Below are positions 1 through 11,776 of a DNA stretch of 64,000 nt, piece by piece. Source of the DNA: Trichobilharzia szidati (taxonomy: Eukaryota > Platyhelminthes > Trematoda > Strigeidida > Schistosomatidae). The position numbers and the translations under genes are program-made. The stretch is from the NCBI GenBank assembly GCA_944472155.2, contig OX235279.1:49945564-50009563 (forward strand), given 5' to 3'. Position 1 is the stretch's first letter, and the number at the start of each line of letters is the position of its first letter. The notes below the pieces were generated by a model that saw only the letters and a list, made by a program, of their open reading frames with translations, had not been told where the DNA came from and made no database searches.

Positions 1-399
1 TATGCAACCTTTCGTTCATTCATAGTCAATTCCTTAACGGGGTGAGGTGAGTCTATTTAATTAAGTCTTCCAAACCATAGCTGTTCGTCCTGCACCCAGT
101 CTCACTTCACTCCTTGGATGTTAAAGTCAAACATTTTGTCAAGTGATGTGTTATGCTGTTGGATGGGTTTCGCTACAATCGAAGTCGGATTATCGCATGG
201 AAGGATAGTATTTTTCTAAATATTCAGGATTAATTTTGGAGCAATTTAAACTACATTGTTTCACTATGAAATAACTAATTATACAGCTATTGTTTGATTT
301 CAGATCATTTGTATGATTTAAAGTGGGTTTAATATTAGTGTCAATTTTGTACAGCATTATTCTGCCAAGAAATGTCATTATTGTCACCTTTTTCATCAG

Positions 400-648
400 G
401 TTGCTTATTGTCGCAGTGAAGATCTACGCCGTTGGTTTATTCAACAGGAGGTGGACCTATTCCGTTTTCGATTTCTCAATGAACGTAATAGTTCTACTCA
501 TGGCCCAGAAATTATATCAAAATTTCTGCATGAAAATCATCTTCACTTTACACATATGTCAGAATCTGAACGACAAAATTTACAAAATTATTTAGTAGCA
601 GGCACGGCTACTCCGGGTATTGATTCGAACACCACAGCATTTTACAAG
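400..648 (+). CDS. PRIM2: PRIM2 exon (first in window)
   Basis: Acceptor AG at 398-399 and donor GTAGGT at 649; 83 codons, phase 0 at both ends. It encodes the helical N-terminal-domain segment with the PRIM2 signature around RRWFIQQE. I found no upstream exon in bases 1-399, so the preceding intron is cut by the window edge. Confidence 0.94.
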
Positions 649-3600
649 GTAGGTCACGCAAGTAAGACTATATACAAATTTGACAATTAGTCACTCATGA
701 TGTCATCGAAAAGAAATTTTACATTCTGTCGGCTGTTTTATCATTTCATGATTTGATAAGCTTCTTACTTCGCTTCTTGACAGTTGTCCACTCTCTTTCT
801 CATATTTGTAACATGTCACCAAGTATTCTTTTAAAAACGATAATCGTTGGGTTTTGCCAGCTGCTAAAGACGATGTACTAAAAACATCTTTTGTCTTGTT
901 CTAAGCTCGCTAGTTGGCAATATTCTTCACTAAATAATCCAGCCTTTTTCAGAAGATTATATCGTCAGATTTTCTCACATCTTAATAAAGTAGTTTCCTG
1001 ATAGTGCATACAATATTTCACGGAGTATTATATTATTATTATTATTACTATTATTATTATTATTCCCTTGGGTTCCGAGTAAGACATAGGGCTTCAGCAA
1101 CACGTCTCCATTTCGTCCTATCTTTCTCGGTCCTCTTAACCTGGCCCTACGTTCGCCCACAATCTATCATCTCCTCCTCGCATGATCTCCTCCATATCAC
1201 CCTCGGACCAACGTCCCACTTATCATTTCCCATTCATCTTCCACTTGAGCGATGGTCTGCATTGAATGCAATGTCACCCGTTGGTCTCCTCAGCGTGTGC
1301 CCAATCCGTTTCCATTTTCTTCTGCATAATTGTTGAGCAATTGGCTCTTACTTGGTTTGTTGCCAGAGTTTCTTGCTGCTTATTCTCTCTGGCTGACCAT
1401 TTAATCTTCAACATAGATCGAAAGCAGCTGTTGACAAAAGTCTACAGTAGCCTGTTAGAAACGCTTTTTGTGCCACGCCAAGTTTCTGATCCATATAGAA
1501 GAACTGACTGGCTTAACATTGGTGTTGAAAATCTGAATTTTTTTCTTTGTGCTGAGTGCGGAATAGTTCCAAACTGATTTCAGAGTGTTGAAGGTGTAGC
1601 TTACCTTTCCCATTCTAGCTTCGACGTCTTCATTCGTCACGCCTGTAGTTGAAACTATGCCTCCTAAATAATTGAAAAAGTAATCTCTTTCAAATTATAG
1701 CATATTCACTGTTTGTTATTGGTGTGAACATAGCGAATAAAGCATGCACTGTAACACTCCTTTGAAAGCCTTCGGTAGTATTATAGCATATGCTTTATTC
1801 GTCATGCCCACCAATAACAAACAGTGCACTTCAGCAACAATCAATCAGTTCGTGTGAACTGATTTATGTCTAGTTATCTAGAAAATATCTCCCATTGATA
1901 GTTTTACAGCACTGAAAATGATTGTATTTGCTGGATATCCTTGTGGAATCAGTAACCTCGTTAGTCTCATAGTGAATTAATCAAAAAATGTCTAATACAA
2001 GTTGTATACTACCAGTAATTATACAAACAAGTAAAATCAGTGTACGATAAAATCACAAGTATGATGGTGAAAAGAAAATGGCTTTGCTTACAAGTGAGGC
2101 TTCAAAACAAGTAGCCTCCCAATTACTAGTTTAATGAACGGACACTTACATAACATTCACCCACCTGATAATTGGGCCTTACCGGAGATAACTTCAATAA
2201 AACATTAAATTAGTTGATAAGTTGGGATCTGTACCTCAGCTGATGGTGGACCAACGGAGTAGGATTTCGTAGGCCGCTGGCTCGAATCATACCGTGATGG
2301 AGATTTTCAGTCAGTTCATTATATGAATACTACTCTGCCAACACAAGGCTGTCAGTTAGCATTCATTTCACACAGAAGTTAGCTGGTGAATAGTCAATAG
2401 TGAACTTTGAAAACTTTTTGAAAATTTATCTAGGAATAAGACTTGTAATTTTTAGCTCTGCTGATGGTTTTTGCAGCGGCCATTTATTGCGCCATATTTT
2501 TTGATGGATTTTATTCACTTTCATTGTACGTCTTATTTTGACTATTTTCTTTTTAGGTTCATTTTACAGAAGTTCCAGAACTTGTTCGGTCAAGACGGGT
2601 TTTCATTCAAGGAGGATATGCGTTTGTACCGGATCCAGATCTAGTCAGTCTTGTTGTATCTAGTTTCCGTACTTGCTTGTCACGCAATTTAGCACATCTT
2701 GGCTTAACATTGGGTTCTAGAACTGCATGTGAAGAAAATCGAGTTCTACCTCTACTGTCCTCTTTGTCTCATCGTTACCTCGGTGAGGATTATTCAACTA
2801 AAGCTGCTGTATCAGGAGCAGTGAAAGCTGATGATGTAGACGGTCTTGCACGGCAGCCAGGTTTATTCCCACCATGTATGTCGCAGCTACATGAAGCATT
2901 GAAATCTCATCATCATTTACGGCATACTGGCAGAATGCAGTACGGGCTATTTTTGAAGGTAAATTTTCAATTTTGAAGAATACTAACATTGCTGCCTAGT
3001 ATTCTTATAAAGTGTATTTATATCTTCAAAAATCCTTGCTCTGTATTCCGCTTCCTCTAATATCTCCTAAAAGTGTCGATAGATCAATTGATCTAGGCAA
3101 ATGTTACAATTGATTTGTACTTTGCAAGCATTCGTTTCCGTGCGTCGGTGGCCTAGCGGTTAGGACGCTTGCCGACCATGCATATGGCCCGAGGTTCGAT
3201 CCCCGGCCGGCGCACTCCTTTACCTCGCTAAGCCAGAACTAAAATTTGGTGAGGAGGAAAGGTTGGGCATGAGGCTAGCAACCCCATCCTGTAAAGTAAA
3301 CACTGCTACAGAAACTTCAAGCCTCTAACTTGAAGCCCTATGTTCCACTGGGAACGTGAAGGAATAAAAAAACATTCGTTTCTACTCTTACTTTTTCTAA
3401 TGAATAAAAAAATTAAATATTAGAACAGCTGAGAAAAGCAGGTGTTATTTTAGATAGTTGGAAACTATTGAAAGGAAACCTTGCGTCTAAGTTTCATTTT
3501 TGTTTCCACTTAGTGACAAGGTTTATTTTCAGTACCTAGATAATTGATGTTTCTTCAGAAGTTTGAATCCGTGCTTCATTGGGAGACTACCACGGAGTTA

Positions 3601-6600
3601 GTTGGGATCATTATGGACTCTTTGTAAGACATTGTTAAGAGAAAAAAACAAACAATGAATTAGAAATCGCTGAATTATGTCTATGGGCTTTATCCACTAA
3701 TAGAATCTTTCGTTCACTCTTCCTCTGTTAATGTAAAAGAGTATTTATAGTGTAACAGTAGAAGGCAAGACACGAAAGCTCAGGTATATTTTCAAGCGAT
3801 CAAACAGCTATTTATATCTATATAGTTTATATTCTCTAACCAATCACTGAGCGTGTGATTTCGGTTTACAGTAAACGAAATGAAATAGAATGTTCAAATA
3901 CATTATTCTGTTGCTAATGCAGTGTTGAACTGTGGGAATAGTATTCAGACGTTAACACCAACATATACAATGATTCTTACCGTGAGAACAATATTTCGTT
4001 GGAACTCATTGTCAGTATCACACCTCCACAATAGTACTAATCTGAACGCCTAAAGCGAATATCCGCGTATGTATGACATACATTTACTTAGTAACAGATA
4101 TAGGATGATACTACAGAATTGAGGTGCACTAAATTCTGTTTTGGTAATAAGAACTGAAATAGTTGGTCAACTTGTCTGTTTCACTCATTTTTAAGAAGTT
4201 TCACCATCTCTAAAAGACTGATTAGGGATAAAAACGTATGCACCTTGCGTTATCTCTCTAACAAATGTGATATCTGATTGTCCATCGTAAAACAAATGCA
4301 CTACACAACAACCCGACCTGTCATTGTGTAAATGACATAGACTTTGTTTGGATGTCGACAATACATTCCTTCATTCAGTTGCTTGTATTAGGTTGGATGA
4401 AATGTCAAGTGGTGTTAAGACTACAGCTAAGTAGCTCACATCAAGGTAGGCAGTTAAGCATTAGATATGTCAATTGGTTCAAAATACTGTATCAATCTTA
4501 AGGCCTATAATCACTGTTAAAGTTTGAGGATGCTATCGTTATCATATTCATTCATACCCCCCCACACACACATACAACACACACTTGTTTTCTTTCAGTT
4601 AGCATCACACTCAGGATAAGTATTTGTTTTTTAGGTCCATTATCGTATATTGGTGTTAACAATGATGTTATTTTCCAAGATATGCATAGTTTATGAATTT
4701 GTAAGCAGTTATGTTTAAGGGTAGACACATCTTTCTAACGGCTGCATATTTATTGCTTTCATAGTAGTATATGTATACCTCTTACAGGTATCCTGGGTTC
4801 ATCAGTTTTCGACTACCCTTTGATAATTACATACTATATGGTACTTGCTCTTAATCTCTAGATAACCTGGTGGTATTTCTTTGAAACTGCATTGTTCATG
4901 CCACGTTACATGTGAGCACTGATATCATTCGGATAAAGAGGCTTTCTACTTTCTGCTGGTATCCATTCCTATTGCACCGTTGTATAGCTTCACCAATACA
5001 GATTACTCAATGTAGTCAGTCACAATTGTGTGTTTTGTTTTTTATTCCAGGGTATTGGATTACCTTTGGAGGAGTCTCTGAAGTTTTGGCGCAATGCATT
5101 CTCCCCTAAATACGACAGTGATCAGTTTAACAAAGCTTATGCGTATAACATCAGACACAATTATGGAAAGGAGGGGAAACGTGCAGATTATACACCTTAC
5201 TCTTGTATCAAGGTAATTTATGTTTTAACGTTTGGTGTGCTATGACAAATAATTCATGATATATCCCATGCTAAGATATCATAGCCTTTCACTTTATGAG
5301 GTTGTGAATTCTATGCATGCATTTTTAAGTATAGATTCCGGTTTAAATATGTGTTTATGTTTAGAGAATACTGTATCGCTGCAGAGACTTCTTTTCTTTG
5401 CATCATAATGCCATCTGAATTCCACCACATCAGATGTTCTAGGTTTATAAAGCCAGTTGGCTATAACTGTTGTTGTCATACCGTATTTATGAAGCATAGC
5501 TAACTGCTTTTCCAATGTGTAAGCTGCAGTATTCTGTTTCTCCACAATTAGCATATAAGGCACATAAAAACTTATCTTTATTGTGCTTTGAACAAAAAAC
5601 TGATGCAGTTATAGCCCGAAAAAATGTGCCACATAAACTCAGGCAAACAACAGTTATATGATGAGGATAATTCAAGAAGAATAAAGTTAATAGATAATCA
5701 TTTTGATTAAGTTAGAAAGACCACAGGTCAAGTTCAATACTCAAAACTGAAGATGAGGATACAAAGGATATTTTCACTGCAACCATAAGGGAAAAGGCGG
5801 AGACACAAATCAACACTAGCGACGAGACCAGCGTCGCACTGGAACAGCCTGAAAGCGTTGCGTAGTCAAACCTGCATGGGAGTTCTATGCAGAAAAAAGA
5901 GACAGGACAAACAGTGACTCACTATGGAGACTAATAGAAGAGAGAAGGATGGCAAAACAAAAAATTATCCAGTGCATCGATGAGCAACAAAAACAGGAGT
6001 TGAATGCAAGCTGCAATACACTGAACAAAGGAGTAAAGAAGAGTGCCAGGGAAAACAAAAGAAAATATTATGAAGCTATGGCAAGTGAAGCAGAACAAGC
6101 TGCAGGCAAAGGGGACCTCGAAACACTCTACCAAACAACTATGTTCCTATCGGGGAAAAGATCAACACAAATTAAGCCAATGAAAGATGACAATGGAAAG
6201 TCAATAACCAAATAGGTGGAGCAAAGGAAACACTTGGTTGAACACTTCAAAAGACTTCTAAATCGACCGCCACCTACAACGCGCCCAATAATGCCAACAG
6301 TGGAAACAGAACTACCAGTGGACATCAATCATCCGACGAGAACACAAATCCTGAAGGCAATCAAGATTCTAAAAACTGGAAAAGCAGCAGGACTAGACGG
6401 TATGCCAGCAGAGGTATTGAAATGGACCCAGAGACAACAGCGGATTTGATGACACCACTACTGGAGAAGGTGTGGAAAGAGGGCAAGGTCCTGCGGATTA
6501 GAAGGAAGGCTACTTATTCAAAACTGCCGAAGAAAGGAAACTTGGGTCAATGCAAGAACTAGCGCGGCTTTATCCTCTTGTCTATCCCAAGCAAAATACT

Positions 6601-9600
6601 AGACTGCATCATCCTGGAGAGAATCAAACACGCTCTGGACTAAAAACTTTGACCGGAACAGGCTGGATGCAGGAGAAACAAGTCCTGCATTGTTCAAATC
6701 GCGACACTACAGATCACCATTAAACAGAGCTTGGAATGGCAGTCACCTCTCTATCTCAACTTCATTGACTTTGAAAAGGCATTCAACAGCGTCTATCGAG
6801 AGGTGATTTGGCAACTACTTCGCTACTACCAAAGGGTGCCGCTAACAATTATATACCTCATCGAACAGTTGTACGATAATGCTGCATGCCAAGTAATCCA
6901 CAACGGGAAACTCACGGAATCCTTCGAAGTGAAGACGGGAGTAAAACAAGCTGGCTGCCTACTATCTCCAATGATTTTCCTGATTGCGGTAGACTGGATA
7001 ATGCGACAGACAGCGGGCAATGAGGAAACAGGCATAAAATGGACTCACACAAAAAACTTGGAGGATCTGGACTTCGCCGATGACAAATGTTTGATTTCCC
7101 ACAAACTGAAAGAAAAGCAAGTGAAAAGCAACAAGTTGGCGGAAGAAGCATCAAAGATAGGACTTCAGGTGAACATAGACAAAAAATAGGTGATGAAGAT
7201 TCCTGGGCAACAGCAACAACAACAGACAACAATCAGCATAAATGGGAGGAACCTGAAAGAAACAACCTCTTTTACCTACCTGGGAAGCATCGTTTCAACT
7301 ACAGGCCGGCGGAACTGACGAGGATATCAAAGCAAGAATCGGAAAAGCAAGACAAGCTTTCACTACTCTCAGCAGCACTCAGCATCAAAAATAAGATCCG
7401 GATTTTCAACTCCAATGTGAAGTCAGTGCTACTATACAGATCAGAGACTTGGCGCCATGTCACGAAGGGCACTTCGAACAAACTACAGACCTTCATCAAC
7501 AGCTGTCTTCACTCAATACTACTCAAGATCAGATGGCCAGTCAGAAAAGCTGAACAACAGCGATCTCTGGGAGCGAACCAATCCATCAGGAACTGATTGT
7601 GCAACAAATAAGCAGGAAGAAATGGAGGTGGATTGGCCATACTCTGAGAAAACCATCAAGTGACATCACACACCAGGCCATCGCTCGAGTGGAACCGGAA
7701 TGGGAAGTGGCGAGTTGGTCGTCAATGAGAGAGTGACCTGGAGGAGGTGATGTGAAGAGGAGATGAAAGCATTTGGTTAGACGTGGAGCCAGGTGAAAAC
7801 GTTAGCAGAGAACCGAACGCAATGGATATGTGTGTTCCTCTAGGAATTAAAAGAAAAAATAATAATAATTGATTAAGCATATTTGAAAGACTGCTGAATA
7901 CTTTGCTGCTCTCACTTTAGTAATAAAAAGTTAATTATGGTTACCATTGATTTCATCTCTGAGCCGTATTGGATAACGTTTTCAGCCACCGTCGGATTCC
8001 CTGCAAACAGTTGTGATCCACCGACATCTATTCATCTCACAATGCCAAATCATACTCTCATCACCATTCCACTTATTCCAATGAGTCTCAGTAAATAATA
8101 TGGAAGCCTCTTGTATGATATTCGTAACACTTGTTGAGGCCATTAAATTATTCCCTGGGGGGGGCGGCATTCTTCGAATGATATTCTCCACCTGTTCGGG
8201 ACATATGCCACTGAACTGTTCGAGTAAGATTATAGGCTTGTGTTCCTATTAATCCTGTATATTAACAGTTCGAAAACACATATCGATTACATGTAAGACT
8301 CCAGCTGGTTAGCTGCGATTTCAATAACCTGTATGTTATCCTACTATCTCTAAATTCAATATCTAATGGCCTTTCTTTTGGTTGTTACATTTACATCACT
8401 ACCATGTTTGGCGTTCAGAGTTCTTCTTTGGATTTACAACATAGTAGCACTACTGGTTTGGAGCAGTTGTGTTAGATGGTTGCATGCTATCACACTGCCT
8501 AGGGTGTTTAGTACAGGGTTTTCAAGATATTGACACACTTCTCAGGAATTGCCCCCTTCGTTAACAGATAATTGTAATGAACAGTTGTAATGTCAATACA
8601 TGCAATTAATGTTGGTGTTATTAAAGCAACTGTGAATCGTAACGTTACGTACTCGTAATATTCTGTTAAGATTGTATGAGAAGAGATATCTACAAATATG
8701 GCTTTATTTAGAGCATGATTTTACTAAAAGATGCTTTGATTAAATTGGGAATAGGACGAAAGATAAGCGCTGTACAACATACACGTGAAAATATGAAGTG
8801 AATATACAAATACACCATGAATCATGACCCCATACCAAGTGTATTGCTACAAGTTGGGAAAGTAAGCAGCAGCTCAATAAGAAAATGTGAACACAATGTG
8901 AAATTTTTATGAACCGGTAAGATGTCTAGGCTTCAGACAAAAATGACAAAACTTACTCTCTAGCCACTGTAACAAATATCTGTCCATAAAACCAATAAAT
9001 GAAATGCTACTCAGAAACCACTTGCATTTACCTACGCTTGCCGGCAATAAGCCACATTTGTTATATAAGGAGTCGACGGTACTGTAACAACAGAAGACAA
9101 GGACCAGGCAACAGATCATTTATTAAGGAAAATTAACACATTTATAGATTTGAATGTACATTATTGTAGATTATTGTTAGTAGAAAATACAGTCTTTTGA
9201 TTGGTTGTTGCTCACAGAAAGTTAACCTTGCATCTCTTTGGGGCTGTGTCAGATCATCCATATGCTAACTGTACCCGCCTACGCAAAGCCTTTGTTCTCA
9301 TTTTCTCACCACCAATATTGGGGACATAAACATTGACGTCAATTACTGTCTACCAACTTTGGTTAGCAGCCAGCTCTCACCACGTTAGCACCTAGCAACC
9401 CGAACTCCCGTAAGTGAAATATTGAAAGTCGAAAACAATCAGTGGTGCCTCTGTGTATTATTTAACTCCATGATTAATTATCACGTTTCAGTCTTTCTTT
9501 CTTGAGCTTTTCAGCATTGAATTGTGAAATCGATAGTGTCCTGGCAAGCGTAATACGTGTGCTAGGTTTTCCACCCAGATCAAGTTTTCAACTTAACTGA

Positions 9601-10396
9601 ATACTTTATCTTTTATTATAAACCTCTACACACCCTATAACCAAATACTTTCAGCATCAAATTCTCCAAATCTGTAATTGTAAATCAGAATTGAGTAAAC
9701 TACTGCGTATTAGAACTCACCTAACAAAAATATTGTTTCGGTATGATTCTAATGACCACTTTATGATATAGACATTTTTTGATGTAATTATCCATCAAAT
9801 GGGATGGTTAAATACCGGTTGTAGGCGTGCAACAACTAATGCAGATTGCTCCTTCAGGGATTTTCATTCTTGTAGTATGGTACATTCATACTTCCTTTAG
9901 ATATTCGTCACTCACAAACGTTTTGTTAAAGGGTGTATTATTTTTTGTGACAGAACTTGTGCTTTCGTTTTAGATTATATCAGGCAGTGCTCCTGCTGGA
10001 GGAGATTACCACGGTTGTCCTTTCCGACATATGGATCCAGAACTTCTCCGACAACGCCTTTTATCAGGTGGTTATTTATCATCAGATATAGTAGAAACTA
10101 TTGTACAACGATCAAAAGAAAGACTTTATCATCTCAGCTGTCGTGAATACTTACGCGGAATGTTGAAGTTAAGCGTAGACGATATATCCGGAGTGACTAT
10201 TCACCATCCAAACCAGTATTTTGAAGAAGCTCGAAAGATCCTACAGAGTGACAAGACTACATCGAACGAAAAGGTTCAAGTGAAAAAAGTTAAGATGTAC
10301 AATGACGCTGATAATGAGGATAGACTACTTCTGTCAATTAACATGGATGATGCAAGTTTTGAGTCTACTCATATTGATGACAGTTTGATGGGATAA
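400..10396 (+). CDS. PRIM2: DNA primase large subunit, 3' four exons (5' end outside window)
   Basis: Regulatory and iron-sulfur subunit of the primase that, with PRIM1 and DNA polymerase alpha, makes RNA-DNA primers in the nucleus. Four exons (400-648, 2557-2958, 5051-5212, 9974-10396) have AG/GT borders, are all phase 0, and join to 410 residues plus stop. The product follows eukaryotic PRIM2 along its length: a block reading [20 protein letters not shown], then [68 protein letters not shown] and HHPNQYF. The four cysteines that bind the 4Fe-4S cluster in this family are all present (codons at 2875, 5204, 10016, 10139). By length against the roughly 500-residue family norm, about 100-130 N-terminal residues are missing, upstream of base 1. 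Introns of 1.9, 2.1 and 4.8 kb contain transposon debris. Possible poly(A) signals lie at 10603 and 10615. Identification is very secure. Confidence 0.96.
1029..1680 (-). mobile_element. RTE-A LINE fragment, 3' end with ATT/AAT tail
   Basis: Reading the - strand, 1640-1455 encodes a stretch ending in an [13 protein letters not shown] motif, the C-terminal end of RTE-type reverse transcriptases and closely similar to the copies at 5.7-7.9 and 16.7-19.5 kb. Downstream on that strand comes the family 3' sequence, which ends in an AAT-repeat tail (ATT repeats on + at 1029-1066). It is frameshifted and 5' truncated, so a dead copy. A non-LTR element generated by target-primed reverse transcription fits the simple-repeat tail. 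Confidence 0.75.
1707..1826. repeat. Foldback element, ~40-bp inverted arms
   Basis: The left arm (1707-1747, starting CACTGTTTGTTATTGGTG) is matched by an inverted right arm (1787-1826) with few mismatches around a ~40-base loop. It has the size and form of a MITE-like hairpin. No flanking duplication was established. Confidence 0.7.
2557..2958 (+). CDS. PRIM2: PRIM2 exon with first cluster cysteine
   Basis: Acceptor TTTTAG just before 2557 and donor GTAAAT at 2959; 134 codons. It covers the end of the N-terminal domain and the start of the Fe-S domain. The FPPC motif (cysteine codon 2875-2877) and the [16 protein letters not shown] block match the family closely. Confidence 0.95.
3144..3370 (+). 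mobile_element. tRNA-derived SINE (SINE-C1)
   Basis: The head (3144-3217) is tRNA-like: seven-base acceptor halves GCGTCGG and CCGGCGC can pair fully, with an A-box-like GGCCTAGCGGTTAGG and a B-box GGTTCGATCCC. An extra A disturbs the T stem and no convincing anticodon arm forms, so it is a SINE head and not a working tRNA gene. The body (GGTTGGGCATGAGGCTAGCA and onward) ends in GAAGGAATAAA and recurs at 56331, 61253 and 63944. It sits in the PRIM2 intron at 2959-5050, where nothing else was recognised beyond a short CA-rich stretch near 4560-4585. Confidence 0.85.
5051..5212 (+). CDS. PRIM2: PRIM2 exon with second cluster cysteine
   Basis: Acceptor TTCCAG before 5051 and donor GTAATT at 5213; 54 codons. 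It encodes the [14 protein letters not shown] and YTPYSC segments; the cysteine at 5204-5206 matches the second cluster ligand. Confidence 0.95.
5740..7875 (+). mobile_element. RTE-A LINE, degenerate, EN-linker/RT to 3' end
   Basis: A non-LTR retrotransposon in the PRIM2 intron, same strand as the gene. Pieces of one polyprotein are readable: 5949-6449 (linker and start of RT, interrupted by a TAG at 6213, then [19 protein letters not shown]), 6731-7189 (RT core with [22 protein letters not shown] and the catalytic FADD of LDFADD), then 7087-7663 in shifted frames with [12 protein letters not shown]. The 3' end reads TTCCTCTAGGAATTAAAAG followed by AAT repeats at 7855-7870. The apurinic-type endonuclease domain is missing or unreadable. 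Multiple stops and frameshifts make it dead. RTE clade is inferred from domain layout and motifs; schistosome SR2 is a known RTE member, but I cannot assign the name. Confidence 0.85.
7876..9973 (+). other. PRIM2 intron remainder, no gene seen
   Basis: Non-coding AT-rich sequence between the LINE and the last exon. The block 8900-9480 has somewhat higher GC and may be old repeat sequence, but I recognise no protein motif in it. Confidence 0.6.
9974..10396 (+). CDS. PRIM2: PRIM2 terminal exon
   Basis: Acceptor TTTTAG before 9974; 140 codons plus TAA. It carries the third (GDYHGC, 10016) and fourth (LSC, 10139) cluster cysteines and the HHPNQYF motif. It ends in an acidic, low-complexity tail rich in Asp, as in other PRIM2 proteins whose last ~50 residues diverge. 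Confidence 0.95.
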   Translation: MISGSAPAGGDYHGCPFRHMDPELLRQRLLSGGYLSSDIVETIVQRSKERLYHLSCREYLRGMLKLSVDDISGVTIHHPNQYFEEARKILQSDKTTSNEKVQVKKVKMYNDADNEDRLLLSINMDDASFESTHIDDSLMG

Positions 10397-10602
10397 TCTA
10401 TCATTTCTTAGTACATTGGAGTTTCTTGTACTTTTTAATTGTTTGTACACAGTTTATGCATGTATACAATGGATGGATAATGAAATAACAGAACTAGATT
10501 ACTTTATTCAAATTTGAACACACTTGTATTTTGTTATTCCTCATTTTATTTGGAATGATTGTACTTTTTAGCTGTTGATTTTTTCTTTATGCATCGTCGT
10601 AT

Positions 10603-10620
10603 AATAAAGTCAAGAATAAA
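10603..10620 (+). terminator. Candidate PRIM2 poly(A) signals
   Basis: AATAAA occurs at 10603-10608 and again at 10615-10620, about 210 bases after the PRIM2 stop. Either could direct 3' end formation; this is by motif only. Confidence 0.5.
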
Positions 10621-10832
10621 AGCCTTTCTACTGATATGAATTCAAGTAATGCATCTAATGGTTTTCTCTGTATTAGTAATTTTCTAATTCAATCGGTACT
10701 TTATTTTATTTTTCTCATAAAACAGTTTTTAGTGCTATCTCATGTGGCATTCTTTTCAAGTGCAATAACTCCTTTTACTAGCCTGGATCAACTTATCCTA
10801 GTAATCATTGGTTATTTGTTTGTTTGTTTGAT

Positions 10833-11600
10833 GCAGAAGGCTCGTTTCGCATATGCCAGTTTACGCTGTCTCTGGCGTAGACGTGATATCCGGCTATTGA
10901 ACAAACGGTGTGTGCACTGCTCAGCAGTCTGCTCCGTCCTCCTTTATGGCTGGTTTTGAACCTGGCCATTGTGAGTGGAAGACATCAATTGGCTAGCTGC
11001 CTTTAATCATAAGTTTCTGCGTTCTATCTCCTGTGTTAGGTGGTATAATAAGATGGGCAATATTGAGGTTAAGGAGGGGAAATCAATCAATGAGGTTGTG
11101 AAGTTACACCGATTGAGATTGTTAGGGCATTTGTCACGCATTCCTCAGCGGGCAAAGTTAGCTGATATAGGATCAAGCTGGAAAAGAGTTAGCTAGTGGT
11201 GGTCAAACCAAAACATGACTTCATCAGTCAATGAAATCCACAACAGTTAGTTCAAACCACGTAGGAAGGTGTAAACTTCCTGGTTGGGGTCCTCAGGACA
11301 ATAAAAACCAACAGCTGGAGACAATTGGTGATATGGCTCAAAATCGTTGTCAATGGCTGGCTGTCAATGCATCCACTCCTTGTGACTTATAATACCTAAT
11401 AAAACTATATTGTTCTTCGATATTACTATTCTTTTTGCCTCATATCTCTGTTTACTGTCACTACTCTGCAGTTCTTTTTACTTTCTTCTCTTGCTTTGTG
11501 TGCTAAGTGGAATGTGGCAACTCGAACTGCTGCACATCGGTACAAAGTTCTACGTTGAAACCAGTCAGTCATTTGTGTTTGTAGTTACCTTTGACTTAGG
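10833..11600 (+). mobile_element. RTE-B LINE fragment, RT C-terminus and 3' UTR
   Basis: Readable segments at 10833-10955 (KARFAY, LWRRRDIRL, SVLLYGW) and 10975-11196 (FNHKFLRSIS, VRWYNK, LHRLRLLGHLSRIP, ADIGSSWKRVS) match the C-terminal part of the fuller RTE-B copy at 19.6-23.9 kb. The 3' UTR follows (GTAAACTTCCTGGTTGGGGT, then the AACTCGAACTGCTGCACATC block at 11519). It lies directly after the PRIM2 gene, same strand. Stops and frameshifts interrupt it. Confidence 0.85.
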
Positions 11601-11776
11601 TATGACATGAGTACATGGTAAACTATCAACTCAGTCGTAAGTATACACTGTATAACTGTCTTTGTCCTTTAGTTGTTCTTGTTTTTCTTCGTTTCAGTTT
11701 TTAATTCATACCTTTCGGATCTCGTTTCGTTCATCTGACAATTAAAAGTAGGATATCTACAGTATTTATATAGATA

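Larger units (their letters stand above)
649..2556 (+). other. PRIM2 intron
   Basis: Non-coding. It holds a family-A LINE fragment (about 1029-1680), a 120-bp foldback (1707-1826) and a weak tRNA-like stretch near 2225-2310 (B-box-like GGCTCGAATCA). Nothing else recognised. Confidence 0.85.

Noticed and set aside
1..399. Additional upstream PRIM2 exon
   Set aside because: No segment framed by splice sites encodes PRIM2-like sequence; the missing N-terminus is taken to be outside the window.
1004..1336. Reading frame of 110 codons with a tyrosine run
   Set aside because: The tyrosines come from the ATT-repeat tail and the rest is the antisense of a LINE 3' end.
2225..2310. tRNA-derived SINE head
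   Set aside because: A B-box-like string is present but the A-box and any repeated body are unclear; mentioned only within the intron entry.
3144..3217. Functional tRNA gene
   Set aside because: The T stem is disturbed by an extra A, no clear anticodon arm forms, and the sequence continues into a repeated SINE body found elsewhere in the window.
8900..9480. Possible LTR retrotransposon remnant
   Set aside because: No protease, integrase, RT or terminal repeat could be read.
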